DNA of 64,000 bases from Argentina anserina (taxonomy: Eukaryota; Streptophyta; Magnoliopsida; Rosales; Rosaceae). The translations under genes were made by a program, and so were the position numbers. Numbering within the stretch: position 1 is the first letter of the stretch; each line of letters begins with the position of its first letter. The stretch is taken from contig NC_065876.1 of the NCBI RefSeq assembly GCF_933775445.1, positions 22,754,001-22,818,000 of the forward strand, written 5' to 3'. Shown here one piece after another: positions 14,611-27,668 of the stretch. The notes beneath the pieces were generated by a model. The model was not told the DNA's origin. It saw nothing but the letters and a program-made list of their open reading frames with translations, and ran no database searches.

Positions 14611-16269
14611 TCCTCAAATGGGAGTGTGGTGGCTAAGATCTATAGCAGTTTTGTGTATTGGTCTCTCGGGTTCGCACTTTGAAGTTTTGTGCTCGTTCGA
14701 CAACGCATCCGATGATACCGCAGTTAGATGGGAATTTAGAGGGTGGTCATTCAGTAGTCGTGCCTTAATGGATTGTGGTGGTGGACTGCATGAGGGTGAC
14801 ATTTACATTTGACGTGTGGAGAAGTTCTAAGCCTGGGACTTTAGACTCGGGAACCGTTCAGAACCGTTAGAACTACACTGAAATAGTCGATTCGATTTGA
14901 TTCCAAAAAAAGAAATTATTAATCCTAAAGGAACTCCACCGAAACAACCGATTCGATTCGATTCCGGTTCCTATTTTTGAAAATGATTTTGAAACCGTTA
15001 GAACCGAATATTCTCAATTATATAAAAAACCCTAAAAAAGAAACATATTTCATCATCGCATTGCTCATCACTTTCTTTTCTTACTTCTTAGACTTCTACT
15101 AATCACTATATAAACTAAAAAAACCATATTCGTTTTTTTTACACCTTGATTTCCTCTATTATTTTGTTACTCTCTATAATCCAAATTATCCTAGGTTTGC
15201 AGTCTCTCTCTCTCTCTCTCAATTCTTTTTGAAATAATTGAGTATGTTAATTGTCTCTCTCTCTCAATTCCTTTTGAAATAATTGAGTATGTTAATTGTT
15301 GATCATTGGATAATTGTACTAAAGAGGTTGTTGATGTTATGTATTTGCATTTTGAAGTTGGTATTTTATATGGTTATTGTTTAAGCCTTAGAGATAAATA
15401 TATATTACTCTATACTTTTGGAACTGTAAAAATCCGAAAACCGACCCGATATTTGCGATTCGATTCGATTCCGGTTCCGTAAGAAAATGGTGTTGAATCT
15501 TGACCGTTTTTTCTTTTTGATTCTGGTTCCAGGAAAAAATTAGTATTTTGAAACCGGTTCCAGGCCTAAGAATCTCTTGTGGTTTTTGTGGTCGCAGTCA
15601 TGTTGCTCTGTCCATGGTTGGTTGGTTGACATGTGTAATTGCTCTATCTTTTGTCAATGGCAGGAGGTTTTATTTGGATCAGCGGTGAAAGGTAAAGGGA
15701 AAAGTGTGGTGGCTTTGGGCTATCTAGATCATTTTTCCGATCTAGGATCATTTCCCGTTCATGCACCTAGAGCAGACCAAGGGTGGTGGCGCTTCTGACC
15801 GGGACTGGGCTACGCCTTGGACAACCGATTGCTTGTGGTGGGGCTGCATGTCGATGCTTGGATTCACTAGGGTTTTTTTTGGTCAGATTTGTGGGTGGCC
15901 TCTTCTAGGGTCCTTGGGTTGGAGTTGGACTAGGGCTCGATGTTTGGGCCTTGGTTTGAGTATTTTATTTTATTGTCTTATTTTAATTTTTTACTGAGTA
16001 TGTCGGGTTTGTCTTGATTGCATATCAGGCATGTCCTAACCTTATATGTTAGTTTTTTTTATCTCTTGTATTTCCTGTAATAGAGATTTAGCATCTAGAT
16101 GGTGCTTTTTGTCTTGTTTGTTAATGGGAAAAGTTTTGAATAAGTGATTTATCTTATGTACCACGGCTTCTTCTATAGGAATATTCGGAATGCCTTGTCT
16201 ATCCTGAAATAGATGATAGTAGATGTACATGCATGTAATGAGCATCTTGGGATTTTATTAATGAACACC
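14611..16269. repeat. Old repeat sequence split by an inserted element
   Basis: GC-richer than its surroundings, with open frames on the plus strand at 14618-14812 and 15577-15997 that appear to be one former unit interrupted by the element at 14832-15564. I do not recognise a domain. The adjacent LINE relic at 16270-16575 (minus) suggests that this may be LINE 3' sequence read from the other strand, but that is inference. Confidence 0.35.
14832..15564. mobile_element. hAT-like non-autonomous element (candidate)
   Basis: The ends read CCTGGGAC on the left and, on the reverse strand, CCTGGAAC on the right. Both are followed by subterminal GAACCG / GGTTCC and GATTCGATTC repeats, a layout usual for plant hAT elements. 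Flanking bases TCTAAG and CCTAAG match five of six; no clean 8-bp target duplication is seen. The interior is AT-rich, with a nearly exact 41-base direct repeat at about 15209-15298 around AATTGAGTATGTTAATTG. It has no transposase. Confidence 0.5.
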
Positions 16270-16575
16270 TTTCAAAAACAAATACACACATCCTTAATAA
16301 GCATATCATATATAATTGCAAGCGTGTCATCGAGCCAATACTCATTCAAAAAGGATACCCTAGCAAGGTGCGCCAATCTATAAACAACACCATTTGCTTT
16401 TGGTAAACATGTGTAACAAAAACAAAATTGAAAATTGGAGATAAGATTTGCAAACATTCACCACTTCTCCTACCTCAGACAAATCTTCCCCCTCTCTTGC
16501 CAAGGCTTGGACTACCATTGTGCTCTCACTTTCCAACTCAACATCACGCCATAGCAACAAGGATTCCCTAAACAA
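16270..16575 (-). pseudogene. LINE RNase H-domain relic
   Basis: Two minus-strand frames join into one RNase H-like stretch: WRDVELESESTMVVQALARE and DLSEVGEVVNVCKSY (from 16575), then, after a frameshift near 16440, RLAHLARVSFLNEYW (to about 16275). This is the C-terminal RNase H type found behind plant non-LTR reverse transcriptases, with the ELESE(S/D) acidic motif and RLAHLAR. There is no reverse transcriptase nearby, so it is a truncated, frameshifted remnant. Confidence 0.7.
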
Positions 16576-18250
16576 ATATGAAGCTTCTTAATTTGTCTAT
16601 GTTTTTTTTATGATATTTTAGATATGTTTACATGATATTTCAGATAAGCTACTAAAATTAGGACCTGCAAATGATAACTAATTGTGATGGTTTCTCATCA
16701 CACAAATAATTGCAAGTACGTTTTGTTTGTCTTCTTCAAATTTGAGTTTTAGTATGGATATTTCTTTTTGTGGTTAGTAAGGATTCCACACGCAAAAATA
16801 ATTGATCATTTCGGACTAGTGTTCACGTTCAAGACTAGAATCAGTATAACGACTGATTTAAACGTACAACAAAGGTTGCTTGACACACACTTACTGGTAC
16901 AATCAAGGAATAAAATATACATCGGGGAATGTCCCTTTTATATAGTGACTGATATGTTTAAGGAGTAGATATCTTCCCTGTTATCCCTCACTCAACCCGA
17001 ACCCAGACTACATCTTTTACCCACGGACACATGGTGGCATGGTCCAAGATATTGCCCGTCCAACGACGACGCTGTAAAGGTGCGCCGCTGGACAAGGTTG
17101 AGGCCCTAGTCTTTGCGGCTGCTTAGGAAAGAGGGTCGGTTAGGTTTTTTATGAGAGTACTTCGTACAACATCTTTGATATTTATTATCTTAATATATAA
17201 TATGTATATATACATCCAATATTTAAAGAAATATTACAAATATTTTTTTTAGTAGAATAAAAAATAGAACTCCTTTGAGGGGATTTGGCTAGGAATCAAG
17301 GAGATGAGCGAGTAATAATCTAGGATTATTGAAAAAGAGAAGTAAGTACTCAAGTGGATAATCCCTCAAAAGAGATACCGTGTAGGAACGAGGAGTGAGG
17401 GTTTTGAGCAATATCGTAGCGAGAAGTTTTATTCTCGAGGAATATTAGATAGAGTACGTTTCTTTTGCCCATGAATAAGAATGCGTTTCCGTTGAAGAAA
17501 GAAAAATAATTACATTTGTCTCTATTTCTCTGTTCTTGTCAAAATTAGTCACATAATGGAAATTACATATGCAAGAATCAGGTCCCATAAATGTTTATGT
17601 TGACAAGCACCAACAATGATGTGATATCTTGCTAGATACATGTACGCATTTCCCTTCCAGTTTTAGATCTTAAGTTGATTCACTGAAGGCAACTTTTTGT
17701 ACAGAGGACAGTGCCGACACATGTTAGGAAAATCAGTGACATTGTGAGTTGATTAATACAACTAAAACCATATATGAACAATGATCATATCCCTAAACAT
17801 TTATACTAAATCTCGTGATCAAATTTGTATCCCCAGTCTATTATATGATGGGTATTAACATTGCAAGCGTGGGGGGATAATGAAAGATGGCCTGATGTAA
17901 TTTAGGGTCAGACCAGTGGGTAAATCAGTTATACGATCCGCCCGTAATTAGTCAAGTTAATAAAGTTAGTTTCCAATTCAACTTCAACGTCTTAGATGAT
18001 AAGCAGTTTATAGCGATATGAATTCAATAAGCGATGAGAATAACATATGTGATCAAATTAGCATTTGCTGAAGAAGATTTAGTATCAGCCGTCGACAAAA
18101 AATTGCTCACAAAACGTCAACCTCCAAGATGAAATTAAGCCGTTGATGATCATAACCGAAGCCAGTTAAGATGGGGAGTCAAGTGCGAGATGAAAGAAAA
18201 TAGACATAGAAAAGTGTCTAGAATACACAAAACACTGTATCTCATTTCAA

Positions 18251-18281
<31 letters not shown>

Positions 18282-18864
18282 CCCCGGCGACGCGGCTTCA
18301 CCGAAGCACCGTAGATTCTCTCATTTCAAAAAAGAATGCATAAGTGTCTAATCTCTCTCTCTCTAATTTAGACTTAAGTGATTGAAGATAGAGACACTAA
18401 GCTAAAGAAAGCTGAAATCTACTTATGCTCTGAAAGAGACCAAAAGGAAGTTATTCGTTCTACTCAAACTCTGAAATCTACTCAATATTAGACGTCATAC
18501 CTTATACGGGCCGGGGAGGTGCTCACTGAGGCCATTCGTATTATTAATGATGTCATGGATTATGTATGTTGTTAAAATTCAAGATACTTTCAGAGAAACA
18601 AATGGTACGGTGCGGAGGATAGAATATTGCCCATTTTGCTAGTTTAGCTGTTTAGGTCATATTATGGATCTCACATTGGATGAGCCTCCAGATTTCAGAT
18701 GTACGTGTTTTACAAGAAAAAAAAAGGATTCTTATAATCTATCTAACACACCGGGTATAGGTTATATGTCCACCTCTAATCAAAGAATAGGGATGAGCCT
18801 CCCGGCTTGGCCATTCCAAACCTCTATTTTTCTTTTAAAGAAAAATTAATGCATTTTAATACAT
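16576..18864. other. Gene-free stretch with a TC microsatellite
   Basis: No gene recognised. A (TC)n run lies at about 18250-18281, with a second shorter one at 18353-18364. The rest is AT-rich unique-looking sequence. Confidence 0.4.
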
Positions 18865-19746
18865 TGTTCCGGGAGAATTATTATTTTATCATTATGTGTG
18901 TCTTCGGAATATTCCGTATGTAATGTCTTTATATAGACCTCATTATCAATCAATAAAGGGTTACGTTATGTTCTATTACGTTGTTATTATTTTGGTTTCT
19001 ATCATACTCGATCAGGTTATCATGCACTTTGTTCTAAAGTGTCTGAGCTACTGTCTAGCCTTGCGCACCGCCGTAGCGTGCTCAAGATCTCTAGTGTTGC
19101 GCGTCTGCAGCTCCGACCCAGCCCTGACTCCATCTCAGCCTTCCGCTCGGCCTCCCCGATGTCGGAGGCCCCTGCTTGACGAGCCTTGCTCGACCTCCAT
19201 GCCGCCGCAGCATTGCACCACCTCTCTTTCCAAGCCGTCAAACCCGATGTCGTCCCCGACTCGGTTTTCTACCGTCGAAGTCGACCTAGTTCTGCAGATC
19301 CAAAGCTCAACCCAGATTCTTAGGATCCGACCCACGTGACCCAGTTTCAACATCAATCCGACATGCCTTGGTTTTGGGCCTATGGCCTGCCAAGCCCAAT
19401 AGCCCCTTGGGTTTAAACTCTTTTTCTTCTTCTTTTCTTTTTTCTATTCCATTATTTAATCGCTCATTTTCACGTTTAGTTTATAACTACATTTCACATG
19501 CTCATATAGGAAAATAGTCACTTCACGTACTATGGTGATAACATATACGACATAGATGGACGTTAATTTTGCAATTTGCACACGATTTCGAGCGTATTCT
19601 CAAGAGATTTTTATGTCATGTACGAAGATTGAAAATGAATTCATCAAGTAGCTTTCCTGCATAACGATAATTTGAAATCTATCTCAAATTAATGCGATTT
19701 ATTTGGCAGATCAACAAGTAAGTTATTCATAAAGTTGCTGCTTTTG

Positions 19747-19794
<48 letters not shown>

Positions 19795-20980
19795 AGTCAT
19801 CGAGCGTTATTAACCTTCTTCATATTTTTTTTCCGGCCCTTCTTATAGCATCGATGAGACCAAAGATGGATATGATTCGACATTTTTCGTGTGATGGTCA
19901 TGAGGGAGTCACGTTAATATTTAAAGAGAAGAAATCGATTTCATGTGGTCGCCTGAGTACACCACTGTTTTGGGTGCGATCATGAGAATCGCCGTTATGC
20001 ATCAATTATTTTGTGACCATATACATCACAACCCTTCTAATTCCGGTTTCATACTTGAATAGTTTCGTTCATTCGAAACCAATACAATCCTCGTCTCTTA
20101 TGAAAGCGTTGTCATCGCAACTGTTACTTGAAATTTTGAGTTTTTTTAACTCATGTTTACGAACGATAATCCCAAGATCTTCGTACTCATTTATTTTAGT
20201 TGAATTTACTATTCTGAAGCAGCACTATTTGCTGACAAAAGATCCCAAAATACAAAATTTTATGAGACACACTTAACAAGTGATTCAATTTACGTCTATG
20301 CCGTCATCTTACCAGAGTCGACCTTTGTGCATGCTCCACATCCAAGAAACACAAGCCATATTTGGCCCTTGTATCTATTTATATTGAGGGAACTTTGGAG
20401 ATGAAAATGTAACATTCTTCCATTCTCAAGTAAGAAAATCATTTTGAGTCTCAGGCTAAGGCTTCGTCTGATCCGATATGCAAGATTTTGTTACTACGGA
20501 CTTTTGATTAGTCAATTTTTTTGACTATGTTTTCTACTTAATTTCAAGTATGATGTTAGCATTTCCATGTTCACAATCAACTTTGGTTATAGTTGTTTCT
20601 TGGAATTGGAAGTTTGTTTGTGACATATTAATCATTGGCATATTTAATAAAAAAATTCGTATTCCTTGTTTACAAGTTGATTTAGTGAGAATTTTATTTG
20701 TCTTAAACCTAACATGAATGGTCAACGTATGCAACTATATGTGGTTCTTAAATTGGCCGCTTTTTAGTTACATGAGACTCTAATAGTACTACATTGTGAA
20801 TTTGACACTTAACATTTGGAAAACGAACCTGAGAATGTCACAATTTGACATCATTATGAACTCCGGCATTTCCGGCACAATATTGTCATTACAAATCAAA
20901 CTTAAAAGCTTAAATAAAATAAGCGATATGACGACAATCAATCGACATGGATCTTATTCAAAATCTGGAGTGGATTAAGT
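18865..20980 (+). mobile_element. LTR-element 5' part, copy A (LTR plus non-coding leader)
   Basis: Begins TGTTCCGGGAGAATTA, the same as copy B at 60999. After a short LTR-like segment with TATATAGACC and a run-up to about 19012, the primer-binding-like TTATCATGCAC lines up with TTATCAGCACG in copy B. A GC-rich leader (19050-19340) follows. Then there is a long stretch parallel to copy B: the phrase GGGCCTATGGCCTG, later GTGTGGTCGCCTGAGT-like, GACCATATACATCACAACC and ATTTGACACTTAACATTTGG. A CA/TA microsatellite sits at 19749-19792. There is no coding capacity on the plus strand; this is a non-autonomous or truncated relic. Confidence 0.65.
19749..19792. repeat. (CA)n(TA)n microsatellite
   Basis: About 16 CA units followed directly by about 5 TA units, inside copy A of the LTR-element leader. 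Copy B has only a short ATATATATA run at the matching place (about 62071), so the expansion came after the copies separated. Confidence 0.9.
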
Positions 20981-21780
20981 CTCAGGACCGGCTTTCTCTT
21001 TCTCCTTTGTCTCAAAGTCCTCAACTTTGAGCTTGACGGTAGCATTAGAATTAGGAATCTCCACATCTTCAACATAGTTGCTTTCTTTAGACAATTATTG
21101 CTTGCACTTCTTTTGAGCCCGAACAATCTTCTTAGGAGCACGACATTGCTTATGAAAGTGTTTATTTGAACTACACTTGTAGCATGGAAGATTCGGATTC
21201 AGAGTTGCTGAGTTGTCAGATTTGGAGGGTCGGGAGGCACCACAGCCTCGAGGGTTAGAGGAGCCGGTTGCGGCGCCATCCCTAGTCCAAGTCATGTTTC
21301 GACAAGGCCCTCTATTTCCTCCATTTTGGCACGGTGCAGATTGATCCCTTGATTTCTCTTTTCGACTTTTTCCCTTACTTGCCTAATTAGCTTATGAAAC
21401 TCATTTCGTCCCTGCAAGTCATATATTGTTATTGTTGAGAAGGATCTCATAATAACGTTCATTCTTCTTGGGAAGGTTCATTAAATCTGCAAAACTCTTG
21501 ATTCTTTTGGCCTCATAATCAAGGCGATACTGGTGAGCTATTTCACTCGCAGATTCTGGGAAATTCTCTAGGGTGTTCTTGATCATGTTATCGTATGTTT
21601 TAAGTCTGCCTCGAGATTTAACATTGTCTTATGGTAATCATGAATCTTGGCAAAATCCAGTAGATGAACAAATCTCCATTATGCCAAAAGAGTTGGCAAC
21701 TGTGCATCATGCACATTATCAAACCGTTCCTTGAGAGCTTCCCAAAAACATGTGACGATCTAGATTTTTATAGGTTTATT
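20938..21780 (-). pseudogene. Antisense retrotransposon gag fragment (UBN2/CCHC type)
   Basis: Read on the minus strand from 21780, pieces such as FWEALKERFDN, an interrupted LLDFAKIHDY, and AKRIKSFADLMNLPKKNE resemble plant Copia-type gag. They are followed by a Gly/Arg-rich linker and a zinc knuckle CYKCSSNKHFHKQC (C-x2-C-x4-H-x4-C, near 21175), then a Lys-rich tail. Stops and frameshifts break it in at least three places. It abuts copy A in the opposite orientation, so it either belongs to a separate element or marks a rearrangement. Confidence 0.65.
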
Positions 21781-22415
21781 TAATTGGTTGTTTGTTTAAT
21801 TTTGGTATGATCATATGCTTGCTATGTTTGCATATTGTATTTCTTTTTTTCTTATGTTTAATTAGTTACAGGGTATATATAGGTATGTTTTTAGAGTTTG
21901 GGTTTATCAATTGGGTTTAGAAGGATGAGTCACCATTTGAGAAAACAAAAAGGAATACGTGCGATTCTCTCCTCTAGCTTCAGTTCCTCACATTCTCATA
22001 ATCATCAAAGTCATTCCATCTCTTTTCTGTTCTCTTTGTGTTTTCCACTTGAGAGACTAACCTTCTCTTCACCCACCCGAAAATTCGAAACGAACAAATT
22101 GTACCCACCCTTGCAATAGACTCTGAGATGATTGCTGGAAATATTCCGCATTGTGTAAGTCTGAACTCTTCAATCATCTTCTCAAAATCAATATGTTCTA
22201 TCTCATCTTTTCCTCAAGTAAAAGTTGATTCGTTCCGAATTCCATTAGGTGATTGGATTCCTGATAGTTTGGGTCGATGTTAGCAATTGGAATTGGGTTT
22301 GCTGTTTGTTCCCGTATATTGCCTATCTAGCTGCTGGAAACCAAAAGAGGTAGGGAAAGTGAATTCCTTCATTCAGAGCAATTTCTAATTGGGTCTGCTC
22401 TTGCTGTATTTGGAA
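21781..22415. other. Unassigned stretch left of the Copia insertion
   Basis: Bases 21960-22155 look like a transcribed leader: pyrimidine-rich, then a short ATG frame at 22128 running into a strong donor GT|GTAAGT at 22155. No protein family is recognised. The Copia element has split this region from 27751 onward. Confidence 0.3.
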
Positions 22416-22420
22416 ATTGT
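22416..22420. repeat. Left target-site duplication of the Copia element (ATTGT)
   Basis: ATTGT directly before the left LTR matches ATTGT at 27746-27750 directly after the right LTR. Five bases is the normal Copia target duplication length. Confidence 0.75.
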
Positions 22421-22497
22421 TGTTAAAGTATATGTTTACTTGATTATATATAGGTTATTAGTTTGTATAGATCGATCAAGAGTGAAATATACTTTAT
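22421..22497 (+). repeat. 5' LTR of the Copia element (77 bp)
   Basis: Starts TGTTAAAGTATATG and ends ATATACTTTAT. It matches 27669-27745 with only a few differences. The primer-binding site TGGTATCAGAG follows three bases later at 22501, complementary to the 3' end of initiator tRNA-Met. The LTR does not end in the usual CA. Confidence 0.8.
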
Positions 22498-23241
22498 ATT
22501 TGGTATCAGAGTAGTGCTCTGTTTTTTCTGGGTTTTTTTCTTTGTTTTTACGTTTTTGGTTCGAGTTCGGCTGGTATCCCTTCGTGGAGCACAACCCCTT
22601 CTATTGTAATCAACTTTCCAAAACAGCAGCCAGAGCTGCGTTTAGTTCGGCGGAGACCGCCCACGCGCAGCCCAGCCCTTCCCTCCGTGTTTCGTTTCCA
22701 CAAACCACCTTCTTCTCGCCGCCTCTAACGAGTCACTGCCTCTGCATCCCGCCAGCTCCTCTTCCAGCCTGGCCAGGTCCTCCTCACTTATCTCGTCGTC
22801 GTCATCCTTTAACGACACGCCGTCGCTTTTGAGGTCCTCCTCCAGCAGCAAAAACAAAGCGTCGATCGTCTCTCCTCACCTATGCGAGTCACCTCCTACG
22901 CCGAGTCTCTGCCGCTGCCCTTTAGCTTCCGCTGCTGCCGTCGGTCTTGAAGAGGGCCTCCACCGTTGCAAATCCTACAAATTCCGAGCTCCAAATCTGA
23001 CCCGATACGGTCCGGATTCGACCCGCCCGGCCCGGCTCACATCTAACCCTCCCGGCCCGGCTTAAATTTGACCCGACCCGACCAGATTTGACCCAACACG
23101 ACAAATTCGACCCGGTCATACCCAACCCAGCCAGCTTTGTCAGTGCAAGTTCACCGACGGTGCATGTGCACCCACAATAGGTTCATTTCAGTTTTTTGGT
23201 GTTTCCGTTGTATAAATCCTAATTTTCACTTTTGCTTTTCA

Positions 23242-26200
23242 ATGGGTTCCGGAGACAAAGCTGATGTTACACAATTTGAAGTATCTGTCAAGAGTTCTGA
23301 CATAGTTCCTTTAGGGGAACCAAACTCAATGGGATCAATTTTCGTAAATGGAAGCGAATTATGGCAACTCATCTTCAAGGAATGCACAAGATAGGGTATG
23401 TAACCGGAGTAACTAAGGCTCCTAGTGCAGATGATATTATTGCCTACACTAAGTGGGACGACGACGATGGTCTTGTGATGTCAGTCTTGTGGAAAGCTAT
23501 GAATGAAGCGATAGTTGATCTGGTGGAGGCATGTGACACTGCGTAGGCAATATGGCAGACACTTGAAGGATTATATACTAATGACTCTGATTTCATCTAG
23601 GTTCCTGAGTTAATGTGCACCGCTTTGGCGATGCAACAGAATGGGCAACCGGTGGCGCAATATTTCACCAAACTCAAAAATAGTTGGGCTGAGATTGATG
23701 TGAAATGTCCTTGCATGATAAAGAATCAGGAGGATATTGTTGGTACCAACACGAGAAAGAGCTTGAGCGAGTTCACCATTTTCTGAAAGATCTTGATGCA
23801 AAGCATAACAGTGCGAAAAGGGAATTGCTCCGAAAGACCGAACCCCCTAGCCTAATTATAGCTTTCACATATATCCGTAAGGATGAATCTCACCAGGAGA
23901 GTCTTCATCAGACACAAGTTGAAGTTTCTAGCCTTACTATTCGTGCTAGATCACAAGCACCACCTCTTCAGCAGGACACTCCAGCTCCACTTCATCAACA
24001 AGGACCACCACCAGGCTTCGGGAATCAGCCCCGCCCTCCTTGCTTTTATTATTATGATACTAACCATGCTCGTGCGACCTGTTGGAAACTGTATCCACAC
24101 CTTCGGCCTAAGAGGCCTAATTATCGTCCCAAGGCAAAAGCAGTTATTCAATGCATCCAGGAACCTGATATCTACAGTGTGGTTGGCCATGATCATCATA
24201 CCATAGGAGGAGCAATAGCTACCGCATCCATCGCAGGTCGTGGAAAAATTGGTATGGCTTTAAATATTTCTAACTTTGTTGGTTTTGATACATGGATTAT
24301 TGATTCTGGTGCGTTTAATCATATGATTTATGACAACTCTTATTTTTCCGTATTGTCTCCTCCACCAGTACCCTATGTTACTAATGCTAATGGTGAGGCC
24401 TTCCTCGTATTAGGGAAAGGGTCAGTTCATATTACTCCCACAATAGAACTTCACAATGTGCTATATGTACCTACTTTATCTCATTATTTGATATATGTTC
24501 CCCAATTAAACACTGATGCTCAGTGCTTTGTGACATTTTTTCCTATGTATGCAATATTTCAGGATCTTCTCACCATGGAGTTAATTGGTCGGGGGTATCT
24601 AAGGGGCCGGTTGTTTCATCTGGATCAAACATATGCGGGGGAGAAACCAGGGACACAGTCTCGGATCACTTTAATCTCCATTTCTGACAAGCTAAGTGAA
24701 GTTTGGTTATGGCATCGTCGCTTAGGGCATCCATCTTTTAGTGTTATGAAAAAATCTATACCTACTTTGTTTATTAGTGTGGATGAGTCACTTTTACGTT
24801 GTGAGGTATGTGTTTTGGGAAAGAGTGATCGGTTTACTTATTCCCCTAATACTTCTAATAAACGTATTCTTCCTTTCGAATTAATTCATTCTGATATTTG
24901 GGGACCCTCCTAAGAGTCTACTGTGTCAAGAATGCGGTATTATGTGCCATTTATTGATGATTGCGCCCGTCTGTCATGGATTGTTCTCCTCAAAACTAAA
25001 AATGAGGTTTTTCTGCTTTTCAAACCTTCTATAACACTGTCCAAACATAATATAATGCCACAGTTAGAGTTCTTCGTTTTGATAATGGGGGGGGGGGAAT
25101 ATGTGAATCATGTCTTTAAGGAGTTAATTAACACACACAAAATTGTTCATCAAACAGCGTGTCCTTATACACCTGAGCATAATGGAGTTTCTGAAAGGAA
25201 AAATCGTCATTTACTTGACATGGCTCGATGTATTTTTTTAGTGCCCATATGTGAAAATACATTTGGGGTGATGTTGTCATAACTTCCGCCCACCTCATTA
25301 ATCATCTTCCCTCTCGTGTCATTTAGGGAAAGGTTCCATATGAGGTGCTTGCATCTCATGTCTCCTTACCCTCTATTCATAATCTTTCTGCCCGTGTTTT
25401 CGGTTGTGTTGCTTTTGTCCATCTTCCAAAACACCAAAGGTCTAAGTTGGATGTCTGGGCCGTTAAATGTGTGTTTGTTGGGTATGGTGGACATCAGACA
25501 GGGTACCGGTGCTATCATCCGCCTACCAGAAAGTACTATGTCACTATGGATGTTACTTTCTTTGAGGACATGAGTTATTTTCTCTCTTCCGATACTGCTC
25601 TTCAGGGGGAGAATACATATTTTGAAGAGATGTATCATGGAGAGGGGGATACATATAAGCTAGTAGATATGGTGACATGATCAATTGAGATTACCAATGT
25701 GTCAGCTATACAGACATTACCAGGTGATTCTGGTATAGTCACTCCAGAGATTCAAGTACCAGAAGATGACAACACAACTGCCCCTCATGTCTCCCGTACT
25801 ACTGTTTATACACCTCACCAATGCTCTCCTGATATGAAAGATCACTCATCTGAGGTTAGTCATTCTATTGGGACTGATACTAGTGAGGCTAATAATAGAC
25901 AATATGTCCTGCCAAATAAGTCTACTCGGGGTCAGCCAACAAAAAAATATGAACCTACCCTTCAGGTTAAAGCTAAGTATCTTGTGGCAAATTTTATGTC
26001 TACCAAAAGATTGTCTAAGTTATATGAATCATTTGTGAATCAAATATCTACTGTATCAGTACCTAACAAAGTGCAGGATGCATTGGGAGATCGAAAATGG
26101 AGGAAAGCTATGGAGGAAGAGATGAAAGCATTACAAAAGAACAATACTTGGGAGCTTGTATCTCCACCACATGGCAAGAAGACTGTGGGATGTCGTTGGG

Positions 26201-27597
26201 TGTTTACAGTGAAGCATAATCCAAATGGGTCAGTAAGTCGGTATAAAGTACGCCTAGTAGCAAAAGGGTTCACCCAAACATATAGCATAGATTATGATGA
26301 GACATTTACACCTGTTGCAAAGATAAACACTATTCGGGTATTGCTCTCTTGTGCTGCTAGCTTAAACTGGCCACTTAGATAGTTTGATGTTAAAAATGCA
26401 TTCCTTCATGGAGAACTTACAGAAGAAGTGTACATGGATCTTCCGCCTGGATATGCGGCCGCTTCTCCAAGTAACTTTGTATGTAGATTGAGAAAGTCTT
26501 TGTATGGTCTTAAACAGTCACCTCGTGCTTGGTTTGGAAGATTCTCACAATTCATGAGGAGAATTGGCTACAGACAGAGTAATTCAGACCACACATTATT
26601 TCTCAGACATCAACAAGGGAATGTAACAGCCCTAATTATATATGTTGATGATATGGTAGTTACTGGAAATGATACTGTTGAGGTGGATAAATTACAGAAA
26701 CAGCTAGCCACATAGTTTGAGATGAAAGACCTAGGTACACTCAAGTACTTCTTGGGCATTTAGGTAGACTGAGGAAATGATGGTATCTATCTGTGTCAGA
26801 GGAAGTACATCCTTGATCTACTAACAGAAACCGGTATGCTGGATTGCACACCCATTGATACTCCTATTGAGCAGAACCATCGGTTAACAGAATATTCAGA
26901 TCAAGTGCCTACTGAAAAACCTCGTTATCAGAGGCTAGTTGGACGCCTGATTTATTTATCACATACCAGACCAGATGTTGCGTATGCAGTAAGTGTAGTG
27001 AGTCAGTTCATGATAATCCCAGTGTGGACCACATAGATGCTGTTGTAAAGATTTTGAGATACTTGAAGTCAGCTCCGGGAAGAAGAGTTATATTCTCTAA
27101 TCACAATAATATCCTTGAGGTTTGTGGCTTCACATATGCAGACTGGGCTGGAAATATAATAGATCAGAGATCTACATCAGGTTACTTTATCTTTGTTGGG
27201 GGTAATCTTGTTACATGGAAGAGTAAGAAACAAAAAGTGGTAGCTCAATCTAGTGCTGAAGCATAATACAGAGGTATGGCTCAGTGAGTGTGCGAATTAT
27301 AATGGCTTAGAAATTTGCTACAAGATTTAGGTATTAAGCTTAAGTGTGCTATGCAGCTGTACTGTGATAACAAGGCAGCTATTGATATTTCACAGAATCC
27401 TGTGTAACATGATCGTACAAAACATGTGGAAGTTGATCGTCACTTTATAAAGGAGAAGCTAGACGCAAAAATCATCAGTTTTCTTTTTGTTTTTACAGAA
27501 GAGCAACTTGCCGATATGCTCACAAAAAGAGTGTCTAAGAAGGCCATTTATGATTCACTTAGCAAGTTAGGCATGATTGATGTGTATGCGCCAACTT
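23242..27597 (+). pseudogene. Copia gag-pol polyprotein, broken
   Basis: The frame opens at MGSGDKADVTQFEV (23242). The gag part is broken by frameshifts near 23390 and 23700 and by stops near 23544 and 23598. The zinc-knuckle region (about 24040-24090) has lost its cysteine spacing. Protease motif WIIDSGAFNHM is at about 24294. Integrase shows LWHRRLGHPSF and CEVCVLGK, then a stop at 24911; the FDNGGEY region near 25075 is disrupted by an 11-G run (25087-25097); NGVSERKNR is at about 25180. Reverse transcriptase spans about 26080-26780 with YVDDM at 26641 and in-frame stops near 26380, 26713 and 26761. RNase H shows YADWAG (27137) and CDNKAAI (27362). The product would be polyprotein for element replication; none can be made intact here. 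Confidence 0.9.
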
Positions 27598-27668
27598 GAG
27601 AAGGAGTGTTAGTGTGAATGGCTCCGTGAATCCGGGCGTGATTCACGAAAGGAATTAAGGGAAATTAT

